The notes below the pieces were generated by a model. That model ran no database searches and was not told the DNA's origin. It was given only the letters and a program-made list of their open reading frames with translations. Positions 63,574 to 64,000 of a stretch of 64,000 nucleotides of DNA are shown piece after piece. The position numbers and the translations under genes were made by a program. The DNA comes from Trichobilharzia regenti (Eukaryota; Platyhelminthes; Trematoda; Strigeidida; Schistosomatidae). Within the stretch, counting starts at the first letter, position 1. Each line of letters starts with the position of its first letter. The DNA is taken from the NCBI GenBank assembly GCA_944472135.2, contig OX235265.1, positions 40,025,459 through 40,089,458 on the forward strand, given 5' to 3'.

Positions 63574-64000
63574 CTAGAGATAATTTAAAAAAAATAAATA
63601 AGCAGTCTGCATGAAAAACCCATGGAGCACGCACATTCTGCTGAAAGGCACTCTTAATTCTTAGTAACCGATTGAGTAGAAAATATGAAACTAGTGAAGT
63701 AAGTGAAACTCAGCACTCGTATGAGATCTTATGCACTAGGTGTGCCCATAAACGACGTGGTACGATCGAGGATGGATAAACTCCTATCTTCCTTTCGAAA
63801 TGTTCTTATGCGGTCACGCATACACACAGCCTCTGCCAGTTAAGTCGTATTCACTGTCTTCACACCACAGAAGGACTGTTCCTCACAAAATTGAAAAGGA
63901 GAATGAGAACATTTGGAAATACAAACAGAACTGGTGGATATGCAGGTCTACCTAAGACCTAGAGAAGCTAGTAAATCTTGATTGCAAATCTATGAGTTTT
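63574..64000. other. GBA2 intron continuing beyond the window
   Basis: No exon or repeat recognised. The remaining 5' exons must lie to the right. Confidence 0.5.

Noticed and set aside
1..64000. CRISPR arrays, operons or prokaryotic defence systems
   Set aside because: The sequence is eukaryotic with spliced exons and retroelements. No spaced repeats of the CRISPR type were seen.

Overview
The window is a eukaryotic, AT-rich, intron- and transposon-dominated stretch that looks like a trematode genome, most likely a Schistosoma-type blood fluke. This rests on short tRNA-related repeats that carry a hammerhead-ribozyme core with the stem II typical of the schistosome Sm-alpha family, on RTE/SR2-like and CR1-like LINEs, on abundant Penelope-like elements with GIY-YIG endonucleases, and on a single large-intron metazoan gene. 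The species cannot be fixed from the sequence alone.

One host protein gene is present. On the minus strand, ten exons between 63573 and 13140 encode about 670 C-terminal residues of a non-lysosomal glucosylceramidase (GBA2, GH116). All nine introns have GT-AG ends, every exon phase joins correctly, and the catalytic residues are recognisable. The 5' exons lie beyond 64000. Introns range from about 1.9 to 13.8 kb and are filled with mobile elements. A tRNA-Lys(CUU) gene or pseudogene lies at 31130-31202 on the minus strand inside one intron.

Layout. 1-3815: tandem 193-bp repeat, then a near-complete frameshifted CR1/Jockey-type LINE. 4861-6780: BEL/Pao gag, minus strand. 6780-7960: second CR1-type LINE fragment. 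9900-10860: Penelope-like fragment. 13140-63573: GBA2 with its introns, which hold four copies of a TIR element (two with 8-bp target duplications), several Penelope-like fragments, RTE-like LINE fragments of two families, Ty3/Gypsy remnants with LTR-like repeats, two solo LTRs with 4-bp target duplications, and three tRNA-derived SINE families.

The least expected theme is structural. Several retroelements are present as tail-out inverted pairs: SINEs at 54973-55651 (one 12-bp target duplication around the whole dimer), 52047-52562 and 29736-30180; Penelope-like elements at 50531-51714, 21426-23102 and 47743-49645; a 106-bp hairpin insertion at 48102-48207; and a hairpin inside the TIR elements whose arms match the ends of a Penelope-like element. 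One SINE copy (49408-49453, minus) keeps every hammerhead core position I can check.

Comparisons with human GBA2 and bacterial GH116 residues come from memory and should be checked by alignment.
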